Assembly (NCBI RefSeq): GCF_010119245.1
Contig: NZ_WNKG01000004.1
Span: 395,630 to 459,629, forward strand
Reading direction: 5' to 3'
Length of the DNA stretch: 64,000 nt
Source of the DNA: Cyclobacterium salsum
GTDB lineage: Bacteria > Bacteroidota > Bacteroidia > Cytophagales > Cyclobacteriaceae
Position numbers and translations under genes: made by a program. Shown one piece after another: positions 54,276 to 63,937 of the stretch; the stretch's first letter is position 1; every line of letters starts with the position of its first letter. The notes under the pieces are model-generated. The model was not told the origin of the DNA. It saw only the letters and a list, made by a program, of their open reading frames with translations, and ran no database searches.

Positions 54276-57200
54276 ATGAAAGCCATCATTTTGATCGGAC
54301 ACTTCATTACTTTTTTACTCCTTGGCCTCGCCTTTATTCCCTCTTCAAAGCCTATGGAAACACAGGATTTTGAAGAAAAATTCGTCATTGTGAACCACCC
54401 GGATGAGTTTTTGCCTGGATGGTCTGCCAACGAAATCAGTGACGGATCTTCCCGGGTATTTCAGGCGACAGGTGAAGGACTGAACCAGTCCCATGCCCTG
54501 GGCATTCAACCTATAGCAAGTTTCAGTGCGCAAATTTACATAAAAATAGCGACTGTTGGAGTATCCAACCCTACAATTTCCTTTCAGGCCAGAACCAGCA
54601 AAAATGGGAACGGAAACCGGTCGGCCTTACTCTACTTCTCCTTTTCAGAAAATCCGGAAGACGGATTCAGCGAACGCATTGCGCTGGGAGATGCCGGGAC
54701 TTTTCCAAACGAAGACGGATCCTACACGGCCTATTCTCTTCCCATCCCGGAAAAATTCAGGAACCTGGAAACCCTAACCGTGTTAATGGAGATAGCATAC
54801 GGACCGGGTTCCGGCACGGCTGCGCGGGTGTATTTGGATGGGTTTTCCGTACAAAACGACAACCAACAAACGGAAGAAATCGCTGTCAACGGCCTGGAAA
54901 TCATAGGAGAAAACACCCTTTCCCTCCAATTCAACCAGGCGGTGAACTTGGATAATCAGGCCATTATCCTTAGCAACGGATATGGAAACCCCGAAAACGT
55001 AACCTTTCCCGAACCGTCGGTTATGCTCCTCGAATTCGCTGGTCAGTTGTATACCAATGACTATTTGCTGGCATTCGACCAGGTTGAAGCGGTAGCCACA
55101 GGGCAGGTTTTGGAAAATTGGGAATATGCCTTTTCCATTGAAACCCCCACTCCAGCCGGTGCGCTGATCATCAATGAATTGATGCCCGATCCCAATCCAA
55201 AAGGTAAGGTCCCTGCGACTCCGGTTTTGCCGACAAGTAGTACGGCCGAGTACATTGAGCTATTTAACCGGCTGGACAAACCCATACGGCTTAGGGGTTT
55301 TACCTATAATGAGGTGCTGATTGAAACGCAGGTAATCGAACCACTCTCTTACCTGATCCTTTGCTCTCCTGCCACAAAGCCGGCTCTGGAAGCCTATGGA
55401 CAGGTGGCCACCGTCAATCCCTTCCGCACCCTTCCCAATAATTCCGGCAAGATCGAGATAAGAGACGGATTCGGCAATTTGGTAGATAGCCTGGAATATT
55501 CCGAATCCTTTTACCGCGATCCTGAAAAGTCAACGGGAGGCTGGTCAATCGAACGCATCAATCCCTTTCAGGCTTGCAGCGATCGCTTTAATTGGAGGGC
55601 TTCCACCGCAGCGACAGGCGGCACACCGGGAAACGAAAATGCGGTTTTCAGCGAGGAGCCGGATAGCCGGCCGTTTGAATTGCTGGAAGTATTCCCGCTT
55701 TCGGCCGACCGGATTCAGCTTACATTTTCCAAGGCATTACCCCAGGAGCTTGGGCAAACGCCGCCGTTTACGCTTGCCGGAGAGCCCTTGCCGGTAATCG
55801 AACACTCAGAAAATGTCCTGTTGCTGCAGCTACCGGAACCCATGGTTTCAGGGAATCGGTACGCATTGGAACCCGGGGACCTGGTCGATTGCTTTGGGGT
55901 GCCTCTGTCCTCTGAAACCGTTTCCTTTTTATTTGATGCAGATCCTCCCCGCTTGACATCCGTATGGGGAATTTCCGAAAAGGAGCTCTTACTGGTATTT
56001 AATGAAGAGCTGGATAGCCTCGCTGCTTCCCGGTTTGAAAATTACCGAATAGTAGATCGACCCGTAGAAGTACTGGCTGCTCAAAGGCGGGAAACCAATG
56101 AAATTCGCTTGCAACTCGATACCTCGTTACAAATAGGAAACGATTATACTGTTCGGGTTGACAACATTTCGGATCGGTATGGCAATTTTCTTTCTACCGA
56201 ACAAATTACCTTTACCTGGGAAAATTACCTGGACAGCTTGGCCTTTTACGCCCCCACCATTCTGAAAGTTCAATTCGCCGGTTCAGTAAATCCCGAATCA
56301 GCCATGCATCCGGAAAACTATCAATTACAACCCGACTTCTTGCAGCCTGCCCGGGTATTGGCGGTGGCAGAAGAAGAAAATGCATTTCTATTGGTATTTG
56401 ACCGGGAATTTTCACAAAACCAGGACTTGATTTTGGAAATTACCGGTATCGAAGATCAGGAGGGGAAGGGCCGGATCACCTTTAGCCAGCCTTTCCGCTG
56501 GGATACCCGGAAAATACAACTAAGTGAGCTACGCATCCCTTCCTCAAAAAGTCTGTTGCTGGAGTTCAATAAAGCGCTGGACCCTAAGTGGGCAGGGATT
56601 CATCAATCGTATGAAGTGACCGAAGGGGTCGGATCTCCGGAATCGGTAAGCTTACCCGGACCATCACGTGTGCTGCTGGAGTTTGCCAGCGAATTTACTC
56701 CCGGAAAATCCTACCGGCTTCAAATAAAAAACCTAAAAGATCTATACGGAGAAGAACTGACGCAAACCATTAGCAGGTCCTTTAGCTGGGATACCCTTCC
56801 TCCTAAAATTGACACCGCCTATTTACTTTCTCCGTATGAGCTGCAATTGGTTTGGAGCAAAGCCATCCATCCGCCCGATTCAGTACTGGTTGACGGTAAG
56901 CTTGAGAAAGCATTTTCCCTTTCATCTAATGGGCTAAATTTAACGCTTCATGCCCAGGAGCCACTGAATTCCGATATCCTGGATATTCGAGTTCCCATGG
57001 TGCAAGCCCGGACGGGAGAAATAAACGTGAATGATGCATACAAACTGGACCATTCTCAGTTTACCATCAGTAAAATGGACATTCTGGATTATCAAACTAT
57101 AGAGGTAACCTTTACTGATTTCCCGGATCCGGGATCGGTGCTGTTTCCCGATCATTACCGAATCGGCACGTGGCCGCCGCAGGAAGTTCGGCTGATGGAA

Positions 57201-59540
57201 AACGGCTATCAAGTCAGTCTTTCTCTGCAGGAGAACCTGATGGTTGGAGATACCCTACAGGCTTCCATTGCTTCGGTGAAGGGGGCAAACGGAAAAGCCA
57301 GCCTTCCCAGGGAAGCCTCGATGTTATTCGATGATGGCATTTTAGACCTTTGGATGGAAACTGCCCAAGTGCTTCACATCAGGCAACAAATCCCGCTGGA
57401 TAAAAATACTCCCTGGGATGGAGATTTTCATTTTTTGGAGGATGATCGGGGTTTGGAGGCCCTCCTCAATCAAAGTAAGCCCCAGCAAATTCAGGTAATT
57501 ATCGATGAACCGCTTCCTTTGGGTTCTCTTTGGACCCTACAAGTCCCGGCCCGAATGGGAGCGAATGGTCGCAGACTTCCCGGGAGTTTACGGCCTTTTT
57601 CCTGGAGTCCGCTGGCTCCGGAATTACTCGAAGTGGAACTATTGCCGGAGCATAATCTACTGCTGCATTTTGACAAGGAACTAAACCCGGTTCTGGCGGT
57701 GGTGCCGGGATTCTATTCCGTGAATGGGGATTCGCCTAATTGGATTACCTTAGAAAACAGTGGAAAAGAGATCCTGCTTGCCTTCGAAAATGGCTGGGAG
57801 CTGGGAGAGGAAATTAGCTTGCTCATAGAAGGCCTGGAAGATTTGGATGGCAACACCATCCATCCTGTCGCGATGAGCCTGACCTATCAGCCACCCGAAA
57901 TCCCTGCATTCAGAGAGCTAATCCTTAACGAAATGATGCCAGCACCCCGGCCGGGCAGCGGACTTCCGGAGGTGGAATACCTGGAACTGTTTAACCCCAC
58001 CGAAAAGACCTTCCAATTAGGCGGTATGAAGCTTTCCAACAGCCGCAGTGAAATCACGCTCCCGCGTTCCGGCCTGGGTCCGGGTGAATACCTCATTCTT
58101 TGTCCCGCGTCTTACGCAGAGTCCTTTGATCGGTTTGGGAAGGTACTAGGGCTTAAGGCCTGGCCCACGCTACTGAACGGCGGGGACGTGGTGACACTAA
58201 CAAATTCCCGGGGAACCCTGATAGACCGGATAATCTTCGATCCTTCCATGCCGCTCGGAAGCGAAATAGGCAGCAATGGCTACAGCCTGGAAGTAATCAA
58301 CCCTTATTATCCCTGCGAATCCATTACCAACTATGCTCCTTCAAGCAGTGAAAATAGGGGGACTCCCGGAGGACAAAACTCAGTATTCGACGATTTTCCC
58401 GACCGCACGGCACCTCGTCTGCTTGCCGCGGTGCTGGAAGACGAATCCCGAATTATCCTACGATTTTCGAAACCGGTAGCCATTCATAACCAAAACAGCA
58501 ACGTTAACTTGTCCCCCGAAAGGATCATAAAAGCCTCGTATAAAGATTCACTGGACTCATTTCAGTGGGTGCTGCTCCTTCAGGAACCCCTGCAAGCAAA
58601 TCAGGTCTATGAGGTAAAGGTAGAAAATTGGCAGGATTGTGCAGGAAATCCCCTGTCGCCAGATGCCAATAGTTTGTTGGTCAGGGTTCCGGGCAGGGCA
58701 TCGGAAGGAGACTTGCTGCTAAATGAAATTCTATTTAACCCGGCTACAGGTGTTCCGAAATTTGTGGAGATCTACAATCATTCCGAGAAGTACCTCAACC
58801 TTAAAAACTGGAAGCTGGCCAATGCAAGGGATGAAGAAATCAGCAACCGACGAGTAATTTCCGGCCAGGATTTGATTTTGGATCCATTTGATTACCTGGT
58901 GCTGACCACAGACCGCCAAAAACTGGCCGAACAGTATCCCCTCAGCAATCGGGAAAAATTTGTGGAAATGAGTTTGCCCAGCTATCCAATTCGTTCTGGA
59001 ACAGTAATTCTATTGGATCCGGAAGAAAACTGGGTGGAACGAATGGATTACGATGAGGACTTTCACCATGCATTTCTTCGGGATGTCAAAGGAATTTCGC
59101 TCGAAAGGTATTCCGTCACGGCTCCTACCAACGAACCGGAGAATTGGCATTCTGCCGGAGCCCATGTGGGCCATGCGAGCCCTGGGGCTAAAAACTCCCA
59201 AGTGTACGAGCAGGATAATGCTGGATTGGGCATTCAGTTGTCACCCGAGGTCTTTATTCCCATGGCTGCTGGTGAACAGCCGTTCACCACCATCTCGTAT
59301 AAAATGCCCGCACCCGGTTTTCAGGCAACGCTACGCATTTTCGCTCCTACGGGAATTCCGGTAAAAGTAGTATGCCAAAATGAAATCTGGGGCGCAGAAG
59401 GATTTTATACCTGGGACGGCAGCAATGAAAGCGGGGAAAAAGTGACGGCAGGATACTACATTCTGTCTGCGGAATTGATCCACCCTAACGGACAAGTCCA
59501 GCACATCAAAAAAACAGTGGTCGTGGGGGCGAAATTTTAA
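54276..59540 (+). CDS. Giant secreted protein with lamin-tail and Ig-like repeats
   Basis: A 1754-residue exported protein (signal helix at residues 1-20). Three lamin-tail-type domains begin near residues 293 (IINELMPDPNPKG, YIELFNRLDKPI), 1212 (LNEMMPAPRPGSG, YLELFNPTEK) and 1477 (LNEILFNPATG). Between them are many Big_5/SbsA-like Ig repeats of about 90 residues, each with a phrase like LLLEFNKALDP or VFNEELDS. The last 60 residues form a FlgD-like Ig domain (LRIFAPTGIPVKVV, GFYTWDGSNESGE, AGYYILSAEL). It is probably anchored or secreted at the surface; no enzyme domain is seen. Confidence 0.85.
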   Translation: MKAIILIGHFITFLLLGLAFIPSSKPMETQDFEEKFVIVNHPDEFLPGWSANEISDGSSRVFQATGEGLNQSHALGIQPIASFSAQIYIKIATVGVSNPTISFQARTSKNGNGNRSALLYFSFSENPEDGFSERIALGDAGTFPNEDGSYTAYSLPIPEKFRNLETLTVLMEIAYGPGSGTAARVYLDGFSVQNDNQQTEEIAVNGLEIIGENTLSLQFNQAVNLDNQAIILSNGYGNPENVTFPEPSVMLLEFAGQLYTNDYLLAFDQVEAVATGQVLENWEYAFSIETPTPAGALIINELMPDPNPKGKVPATPVLPTSSTAEYIELFNRLDKPIRLRGFTYNEVLIETQVIEPLSYLILCSPATKPALEAYGQVATVNPFRTLPNNSGKIEIRDGFGNLVDSLEYSESFYRDPEKSTGGWSIERINPFQACSDRFNWRASTAATGGTPGNENAVFSEEPDSRPFELLEVFPLSADRIQLTFSKALPQELGQTPPFTLAGEPLPVIEHSENVLLLQLPEPMVSGNRYALEPGDLVDCFGVPLSSETVSFLFDADPPRLTSVWGISEKELLLVFNEELDSLAASRFENYRIVDRPVEVLAAQRRETNEIRLQLDTSLQIGNDYTVRVDNISDRYGNFLSTEQITFTWENYLDSLAFYAPTILKVQFAGSVNPESAMHPENYQLQPDFLQPARVLAVAEEENAFLLVFDREFSQNQDLILEITGIEDQEGKGRITFSQPFRWDTRKIQLSELRIPSSKSLLLEFNKALDPKWAGIHQSYEVTEGVGSPESVSLPGPSRVLLEFASEFTPGKSYRLQIKNLKDLYGEELTQTISRSFSWDTLPPKIDTAYLLSPYELQLVWSKAIHPPDSVLVDGKLEKAFSLSSNGLNLTLHAQEPLNSDILDIRVPMVQARTGEINVNDAYKLDHSQFTISKMDILDYQTIEVTFTDFPDPGSVLFPDHYRIGTWPPQEVRLMENGYQVSLSLQENLMVGDTLQASIASVKGANGKASLPREASMLFDDGILDLWMETAQVLHIRQQIPLDKNTPWDGDFHFLEDDRGLEALLNQSKPQQIQVIIDEPLPLGSLWTLQVPARMGANGRRLPGSLRPFSWSPLAPELLEVELLPEHNLLLHFDKELNPVLAVVPGFYSVNGDSPNWITLENSGKEILLAFENGWELGEEISLLIEGLEDLDGNTIHPVAMSLTYQPPEIPAFRELILNEMMPAPRPGSGLPEVEYLELFNPTEKTFQLGGMKLSNSRSEITLPRSGLGPGEYLILCPASYAESFDRFGKVLGLKAWPTLLNGGDVVTLTNSRGTLIDRIIFDPSMPLGSEIGSNGYSLEVINPYYPCESITNYAPSSSENRGTPGGQNSVFDDFPDRTAPRLLAAVLEDESRIILRFSKPVAIHNQNSNVNLSPERIIKASYKDSLDSFQWVLLLQEPLQANQVYEVKVENWQDCAGNPLSPDANSLLVRVPGRASEGDLLLNEILFNPATGVPKFVEIYNHSEKYLNLKNWKLANARDEEISNRRVISGQDLILDPFDYLVLTTDRQKLAEQYPLSNREKFVEMSLPSYPIRSGTVILLDPEENWVERMDYDEDFHHAFLRDVKGISLERYSVTAPTNEPENWHSAGAHVGHASPGAKNSQVYEQDNAGLGIQLSPEVFIPMAAGEQPFTTISYKMPAPGFQATLRIFAPTGIPVKVVCQNEIWGAEGFYTWDGSNESGEKVTAGYYILSAELIHPNGQVQHIKKTVVVGAKF

Positions 59541-59629
59541 AAATAAAATGTCCTGGGAAAATAATTTTTGTACTTTGGAGCCAATTTCCATTGAATGAAC
59601 CCATACTAACTTGTTTGAAGGCTGTATCT

Positions 59630-60619
59630 ATGAACCCAAAAGGCTGTTTTCAGGTATTTCTACTCGTTTTTTTATTACACCTGCTAGGATGCCAGGCTGA
59701 CCGGAATAAAAAACCTGAATATACCCTGCGCTTTGGCCATCTGGCCAATCGGGAACATGGTTGGCATAAAGCCAGTTTAAAATTTGCCGAAGAGGTAAAA
59801 AAACGATCCGAAGGTCGGATAGAAGTCATTGTTTACCCAAACGAGCAGTTGGGAAAAGAGATGGACGTACTCACAGGTCTCCTGGTAGGCAGTGCCGATA
59901 TCATGATTACGGGTGAGTCCTTACAAAGCTGGAGCCTTCCCAAATCCATCCTGTGTGCCACGCCCTTCGCCATCCGGGATTCCGAACATCTGAAGAAGGT
60001 AGCCGGGGGACCCTTGGGTAAAGAAATCGAGCAACACATTCTGGACGTAGCGGGATTTCGCCCCATCGCCTGGTTTGAAAGAGGAGCCAGGAACCTTACC
60101 GCCAACCGGCCGATCCGCCATCCGGATGAATTGCAGGGAATGATTCTTCGGGTACCTGCGGTATCCTTGTACGTGGACACCTGGAGCGCCCTGGGTGCCA
60201 AACCTACCCCTATGGCCTTTTCGGAGGTATTCACCGCCCTGCAACAATCCACCATTCATGGACAGGAAAACCCCTTTGCGCTGATCAAAGACGCAGGCTT
60301 GTACGAGGTGCAAAAGTATTGCATGCTGACCGAGCATGTCAAGAGCTGGGCCTACGTGGTCATGAGCAATAAAAAATACGAAATGTTGCCTCCGGATTTA
60401 CAGGAGGTTATTGATGTATCTGCGGGGATCATGCAGGAATACGAACACGAATTGTTTCTGGTTCAGGAAAAAAAAGATTACCAATTTCTACTGGATCAGG
60501 GGATGGAATTTATAGAAGTGGATAAAAATGCCTTTAGAGAAGCCGCTACAAAGGCAGTCATGCAGGCCTTTAACGAAGAACAAATTGACTTGCTAAGAAG
60601 AATTCAGGAAGTACCATGA
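59630..60619 (+). CDS. dctP: TRAP transporter substrate-binding lipoprotein (DctP type)
   Basis: The ATG at 59630 (MNPKGCFQVFLLVFLLH) is preferred over TTG 59591, giving 329 residues with lipobox LLGCQ. Core: LRFGHLANREHGWHKASLKF, IEVIVYPNEQLGKEMD, the conserved Arg in MILRVPAVSLYVDTW (binds the ligand carboxylate) and IHGQENPFALI. It binds a carboxylate such as a sugar acid or dicarboxylate and delivers it to the TRAP permeases. The stop overlaps the next start (ATGA). Confidence 0.92.
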   Translation: MNPKGCFQVFLLVFLLHLLGCQADRNKKPEYTLRFGHLANREHGWHKASLKFAEEVKKRSEGRIEVIVYPNEQLGKEMDVLTGLLVGSADIMITGESLQSWSLPKSILCATPFAIRDSEHLKKVAGGPLGKEIEQHILDVAGFRPIAWFERGARNLTANRPIRHPDELQGMILRVPAVSLYVDTWSALGAKPTPMAFSEVFTALQQSTIHGQENPFALIKDAGLYEVQKYCMLTEHVKSWAYVVMSNKKYEMLPPDLQEVIDVSAGIMQEYEHELFLVQEKKDYQFLLDQGMEFIEVDKNAFREAATKAVMQAFNEEQIDLLRRIQEVP

Positions 60620-61077
60620 TGAAAACCAATTTCCCGTTGCTGGACAAAATACTCGGCCACTTTGTAAGCCTGAGTTTTATGGTGATGATAGCCGTGGTAC
60701 TGCTTCAGGTCGTGGCCAGGTATGCCTTACCCTGGGCACCCAACTGGACGGAGGAGTTGGCACGTTTTAGCTTTATTTACTTGGTCAGCGTAGGTGCTGC
60801 CCTGTCCATAAAGGACCAGGGATACGTAAGTGTCAATACCTTTCTGGACAGGCTTTCCCCTAAGGCCAAAGCCCGCATGCAAGCCGTAATATTACTGTTC
60901 ATCCTGATCATTATGGGCACCCAATTTATCTTTAGCCTGCCGTTAATGGATATTGTCAGCCTGCAGAAATCCCCTGCCCTGAACCTCAACATGGCTTTTA
61001 TGTATGCGGCCATGGCAATTATGGGACTATTTACCAGTCTGTATGCATTGTTGGAACTACTAAAAAAGCTAAAATGA
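60616..61077 (+). CDS. dctQ: TRAP transporter small permease (DctQ)
   Basis: A 153-residue four-helix membrane protein with ALPWAPNWTEELARFSFIYLV near its first loop and VGAALSIKDQGYVSV, both typical of DctQ. It joins DctM to form the sodium-driven channel. It overlaps dctP upstream and dctM downstream by 4 bases each (ATGA type), so the three are made in step. Confidence 0.9.
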   Translation: MMKTNFPLLDKILGHFVSLSFMVMIAVVLLQVVARYALPWAPNWTEELARFSFIYLVSVGAALSIKDQGYVSVNTFLDRLSPKAKARMQAVILLFILIIMGTQFIFSLPLMDIVSLQKSPALNLNMAFMYAAMAIMGLFTSLYALLELLKKLK

Positions 61078-62348
61078 CCGTCCTCCTTTTCGTTGTTTTT
61101 CTGGTGCTTTTAATTCTGGGCTTCCCGATTGCCTTTGCCTTGGGCATTTCTGCATTTTCCTATCTGATTTTTAGCGATATCCCATTGATGGTCATCCCAC
61201 AAAAAATGTATGCCGGCATTGATGTGTTTGTCCTTTTGTCCATTCCGGGTTTTATCCTGGCGGGCAACCTGATGAACGCCGGAGGCATTACCCAGCGAAT
61301 CATTCATTTCTGCAATGCCCTGTTGGGCCATATTCGGGGCGGCCTGGGCTTAGCCAATGTGGGGGCATCCATGCTATTTGGAGGGATTTCCGGAACGGCG
61401 ATAGCAGACACCGCAAGTATTGGCTCGGTAATGATTCCTGCGATGAAAAAGGAAGGCTACGATGCACCCTTTTCCTGCGCCATCACTGCCTCTTCTTCGA
61501 CCATCGGCCCCATCATCCCCCCCAGTCTTCCTATGATCATAGCGGCCACCTTGACCGGAATGTCGGTTGGAAAGCTCTTTATTGCCGGCATCGTCCCTGG
61601 TTTATTATTGGGATTAGGATTTTTACTTACCGCTTATTTTATAGCCGTGAAAAAGAACTATCCGAAAAGCGATCGGAAATCTCCGATGTTCATTTTCAAA
61701 AGTTTCATGCAGGCATTTTGGGCGATAATGATGACGCTGCTAATCCTATTCGGCATTATCGGCGGTGTGTTTACGCCCACAGAAGCATCCATCGTGGCGG
61801 TAATCTACGCAATGGGCATTGGACTTTGGGTATATAAGGATTTAACGTTCAGACGCATACCTAAAATTTTATTGCAATCGGCCAAAACAACCGCTTCCTT
61901 AATGGTGCTGGTGGGCTTTGCCAACCTTTTTGCCTGGATCATGACGGTGGAAGAGTTACCCCAACAGATTGCCACCACGCTGCTCCAACTCACGGAAAAC
62001 AAGTGGGTATTGCTATTATTGATAAATTTGTTGTTACTTTTCGTTGGGGCTTTTATGGAAACCATCGCTGCGCTGCTGATATTGTTTCCGGTCTTGTTAG
62101 GCGTAGCGGTTCAGGTTGGGGTAGATCCCGTTCAATTTGCCATTATCATGGTTGTAAATTTGGTTATCGGCCTTACCACGCCACCTGTGGGTGTTTGTTT
62201 GTTTGTAGCCTCCAGCATAGGAGGAGTATCCTTGGAGAAAATTGCTCGTGCCGGATTGCCCTTCCTCTTGGTGAGTTTGCTGGTGCTGATATTGGTGACC
62301 TATATTCCGGCTGTGAGCCTTTGGCTTCCGGGCCTTTTTTATGAATAA
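61074..62348 (+). CDS. dctM: TRAP transporter large permease (DctM)
   Basis: A 424-residue polytopic protein with about twelve hydrophobic segments and the family motifs FGGISGTAIADTASIGSVMI, SSSTIGPIIPPSLPMII, GGVFTPTEASIVAV and GLTTPPVGVCLFVASSI. It carries the sodium and substrate sites. Operon order dctP-dctQ-dctM is canonical. No regulator or catabolic gene is adjacent, so the substrate cannot be inferred from context. Confidence 0.95.
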   Translation: MTVLLFVVFLVLLILGFPIAFALGISAFSYLIFSDIPLMVIPQKMYAGIDVFVLLSIPGFILAGNLMNAGGITQRIIHFCNALLGHIRGGLGLANVGASMLFGGISGTAIADTASIGSVMIPAMKKEGYDAPFSCAITASSSTIGPIIPPSLPMIIAATLTGMSVGKLFIAGIVPGLLLGLGFLLTAYFIAVKKNYPKSDRKSPMFIFKSFMQAFWAIMMTLLILFGIIGGVFTPTEASIVAVIYAMGIGLWVYKDLTFRRIPKILLQSAKTTASLMVLVGFANLFAWIMTVEELPQQIATTLLQLTENKWVLLLLINLLLLFVGAFMETIAALLILFPVLLGVAVQVGVDPVQFAIIMVVNLVIGLTTPPVGVCLFVASSIGGVSLEKIARAGLPFLLVSLLVLILVTYIPAVSLWLPGLFYE

Positions 62349-62523
62349 GGCAGGAAAAGACATTTTGGCATTTAAGGATTATTTTTTGACATTTTGACGG
62401 ATTTAAACTTATAAAAACTGTCTTATTGTCCTATTATTCAGTGTATTACCTCATTTTTTGAAATGGCATTTCTTTTGAAAAGAATGAATAAAAACGAATC
62501 TGAAAACCAAAATCCATAACGCC

Positions 62524-62979
62524 ATGACACTGATGAAAGCAGCAAACAACGGAAAAAAATCACAAGTACCTGCCTTTGATAACTTGTTTGACAGGCTATT
62601 TGACATGCCTTCGGCCTTTGATCTGGGTGCACCAGTCAGCCGTTTTAAAACCAGCGTACCGGCAGTAAATATCAAAGAGAACGATAAAAATTACCTGCTG
62701 GAACTGGCTGTGCCCGGGTTGAAAAAAGAAGATTTCAACATCTCTTATGAAAATGAGCACCTGGTAATTGCTTCCGAAAGGAAAACCGAAGAGCAGCAAG
62801 AAAAGGATCAGGTAACCCGAAGGGAATTTCACTATGAATCTTTCCAAAGATCCTTTTTCCTACCCGAAGAGAAAGCGGACATTGATAACATCAATGCGCA
62901 GTACAAGGATGGCATTCTGTTGGTAACCATTCCAAAAAAAGAAATCAAAAAAGAGGTTAAGCAGATTACGGTTGGTTAA
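62524..62979 (+). CDS. Hsp20/alpha-crystallin small heat-shock protein
   Basis: A 151-residue protein. Flexible N-terminus (FDNLFDRLFDMPSAFDLG), then the alpha-crystallin domain: VPAVNIKENDKNYLLELAVPG, LKKEDFNISYENEHLVI, YESFQRSFFLPEEKADI and the GILLVTIPKK edge strand, followed by a short Lys-rich tail. It holds unfolding proteins during stress. It has its own terminator at 63003. Confidence 0.94.
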   Translation: MTLMKAANNGKKSQVPAFDNLFDRLFDMPSAFDLGAPVSRFKTSVPAVNIKENDKNYLLELAVPGLKKEDFNISYENEHLVIASERKTEEQQEKDQVTRREFHYESFQRSFFLPEEKADIDNINAQYKDGILLVTIPKKEIKKEVKQITVG

Positions 62980-63002
62980 TCTAAATGTTGAAACCCATAG
63001 GA

Positions 63003-63031
63003 AAAGCTCCCAAACTGGGGGCTTTTTTTAT
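63003..63031 (+). terminator. Terminator after hsp20
   Basis: Stem AAAGCTCCC / GGGGGCTTT (63003-63011, 63017-63025) with one G-T pair and a 5-base loop, followed by T. It lies 23 bases past the stop. Confidence 0.75.
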
Positions 63032-63119
63032 GTCAGTGATCACGGGATTTTTAATTCCAACCTTATTCAACCCGAAAAATGCATAAGGTATGCTCCCGGA
63101 TCCTTCTACTTATTTGGTA

Positions 63120-63870
63120 AAAAAAGGAACCATATAAGTTATATAAGAACATATTAGGCGCTCCCTGATCCTTAAACTATCTGTGCGGATCGGTGTTATC
63201 TGTGGTGCACACTTTTTTCGGAAATAAATGAGGAACCATATAAGTTATATAAGAAACTATAAGTTTTTTTGATCCTTAAAATATCTGTGCGAATCTGCTC
63301 GAATCTGTGGTGCACACTTTCTTCAGCAATAAAAAAAGAACCATATCAGGCATTTAAGAGCATATAAGATTTTCCCTACCCCCCTTCAATGACCTTATAT
63401 GGTTAAAAAAAGAAATCCATAAAAGGTACTTAAGAAGATACTAGGCGCTCCCTGATCCTTAAACTATCTGTGCGGATCTGTGGTATCTGTGGTGCACACT
63501 TTCTTCAGCAATAAACAAGGAACCATATAAGGCATTTAAGAGCATATAAGAATTTTCCTGACCCCTTCAATGCCCTTATATTCCTTATATGGTTAAAAAA
63601 AGAAATCCATATAAGGTACTTAAGAAGATACTAGGCGCTCCCTGATCCTTAAACTATCTGTGCGGATCTGTGGTATCTGTGGTGCACACTTTCTTCAGCA
63701 ATAAACAAGGAACCATATAAGGCATTTAAGAGCATATAAGAATTTTCCTGACCCCTTCAATGCCCTTATATTCCTTATATGGTTAAAAAAAAAGAACCAT
63801 ATAAGGGATATAAGAACATATTAGCCTCTCCCTGAGCCTTATCTGTGCGGATCCGAGTAATCTGTGGTGA
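63120..63870. repeat. Tandem repeat array with 190-base and 106-base periods
   Basis: Units contain GGAACCATATAAG, TCCCTGATCCTTAAACTATC, TGTGCGGATCTGTGG and GGTGCACACTTT in fixed order. The right part repeats with a period of 190 bases (for example ATAAACAAGG at 63511 and 63701; GGTTAAAAAA at 63401, 63591 and 63781) and is nearly identical between copies; the left part repeats with a period of about 106 bases and is more diverged. No spacers of a CRISPR kind and no gene are present. Confidence 0.85.
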
Positions 63871-63895
63871 ACATTTCTGCAGCTTTGGGCATAAA

Positions 63896-63928
63896 AAAAG
63901 CCCTTGTGGAATAAACCAAAGGGCTTTT
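63896..63928 (-). terminator. Terminator of the minus-strand rRNA unit
   Basis: Stem AAAAGCCCTT / AAGGGCTTTT (63896-63905, 63919-63928) with an extra TGG/CCA pairing and a 6-base loop. The minus-strand side ends in seven T, so it fits the 5S rRNA at the window edge. Confidence 0.7.
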
Positions 63929-63937
63929 GAATAAATG

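Noticed and set aside
63120..63870. CRISPR array
   Set aside because: Units are 106 or 190 bases long and contiguous, with no short repeats separated by unique spacers and no cas genes.
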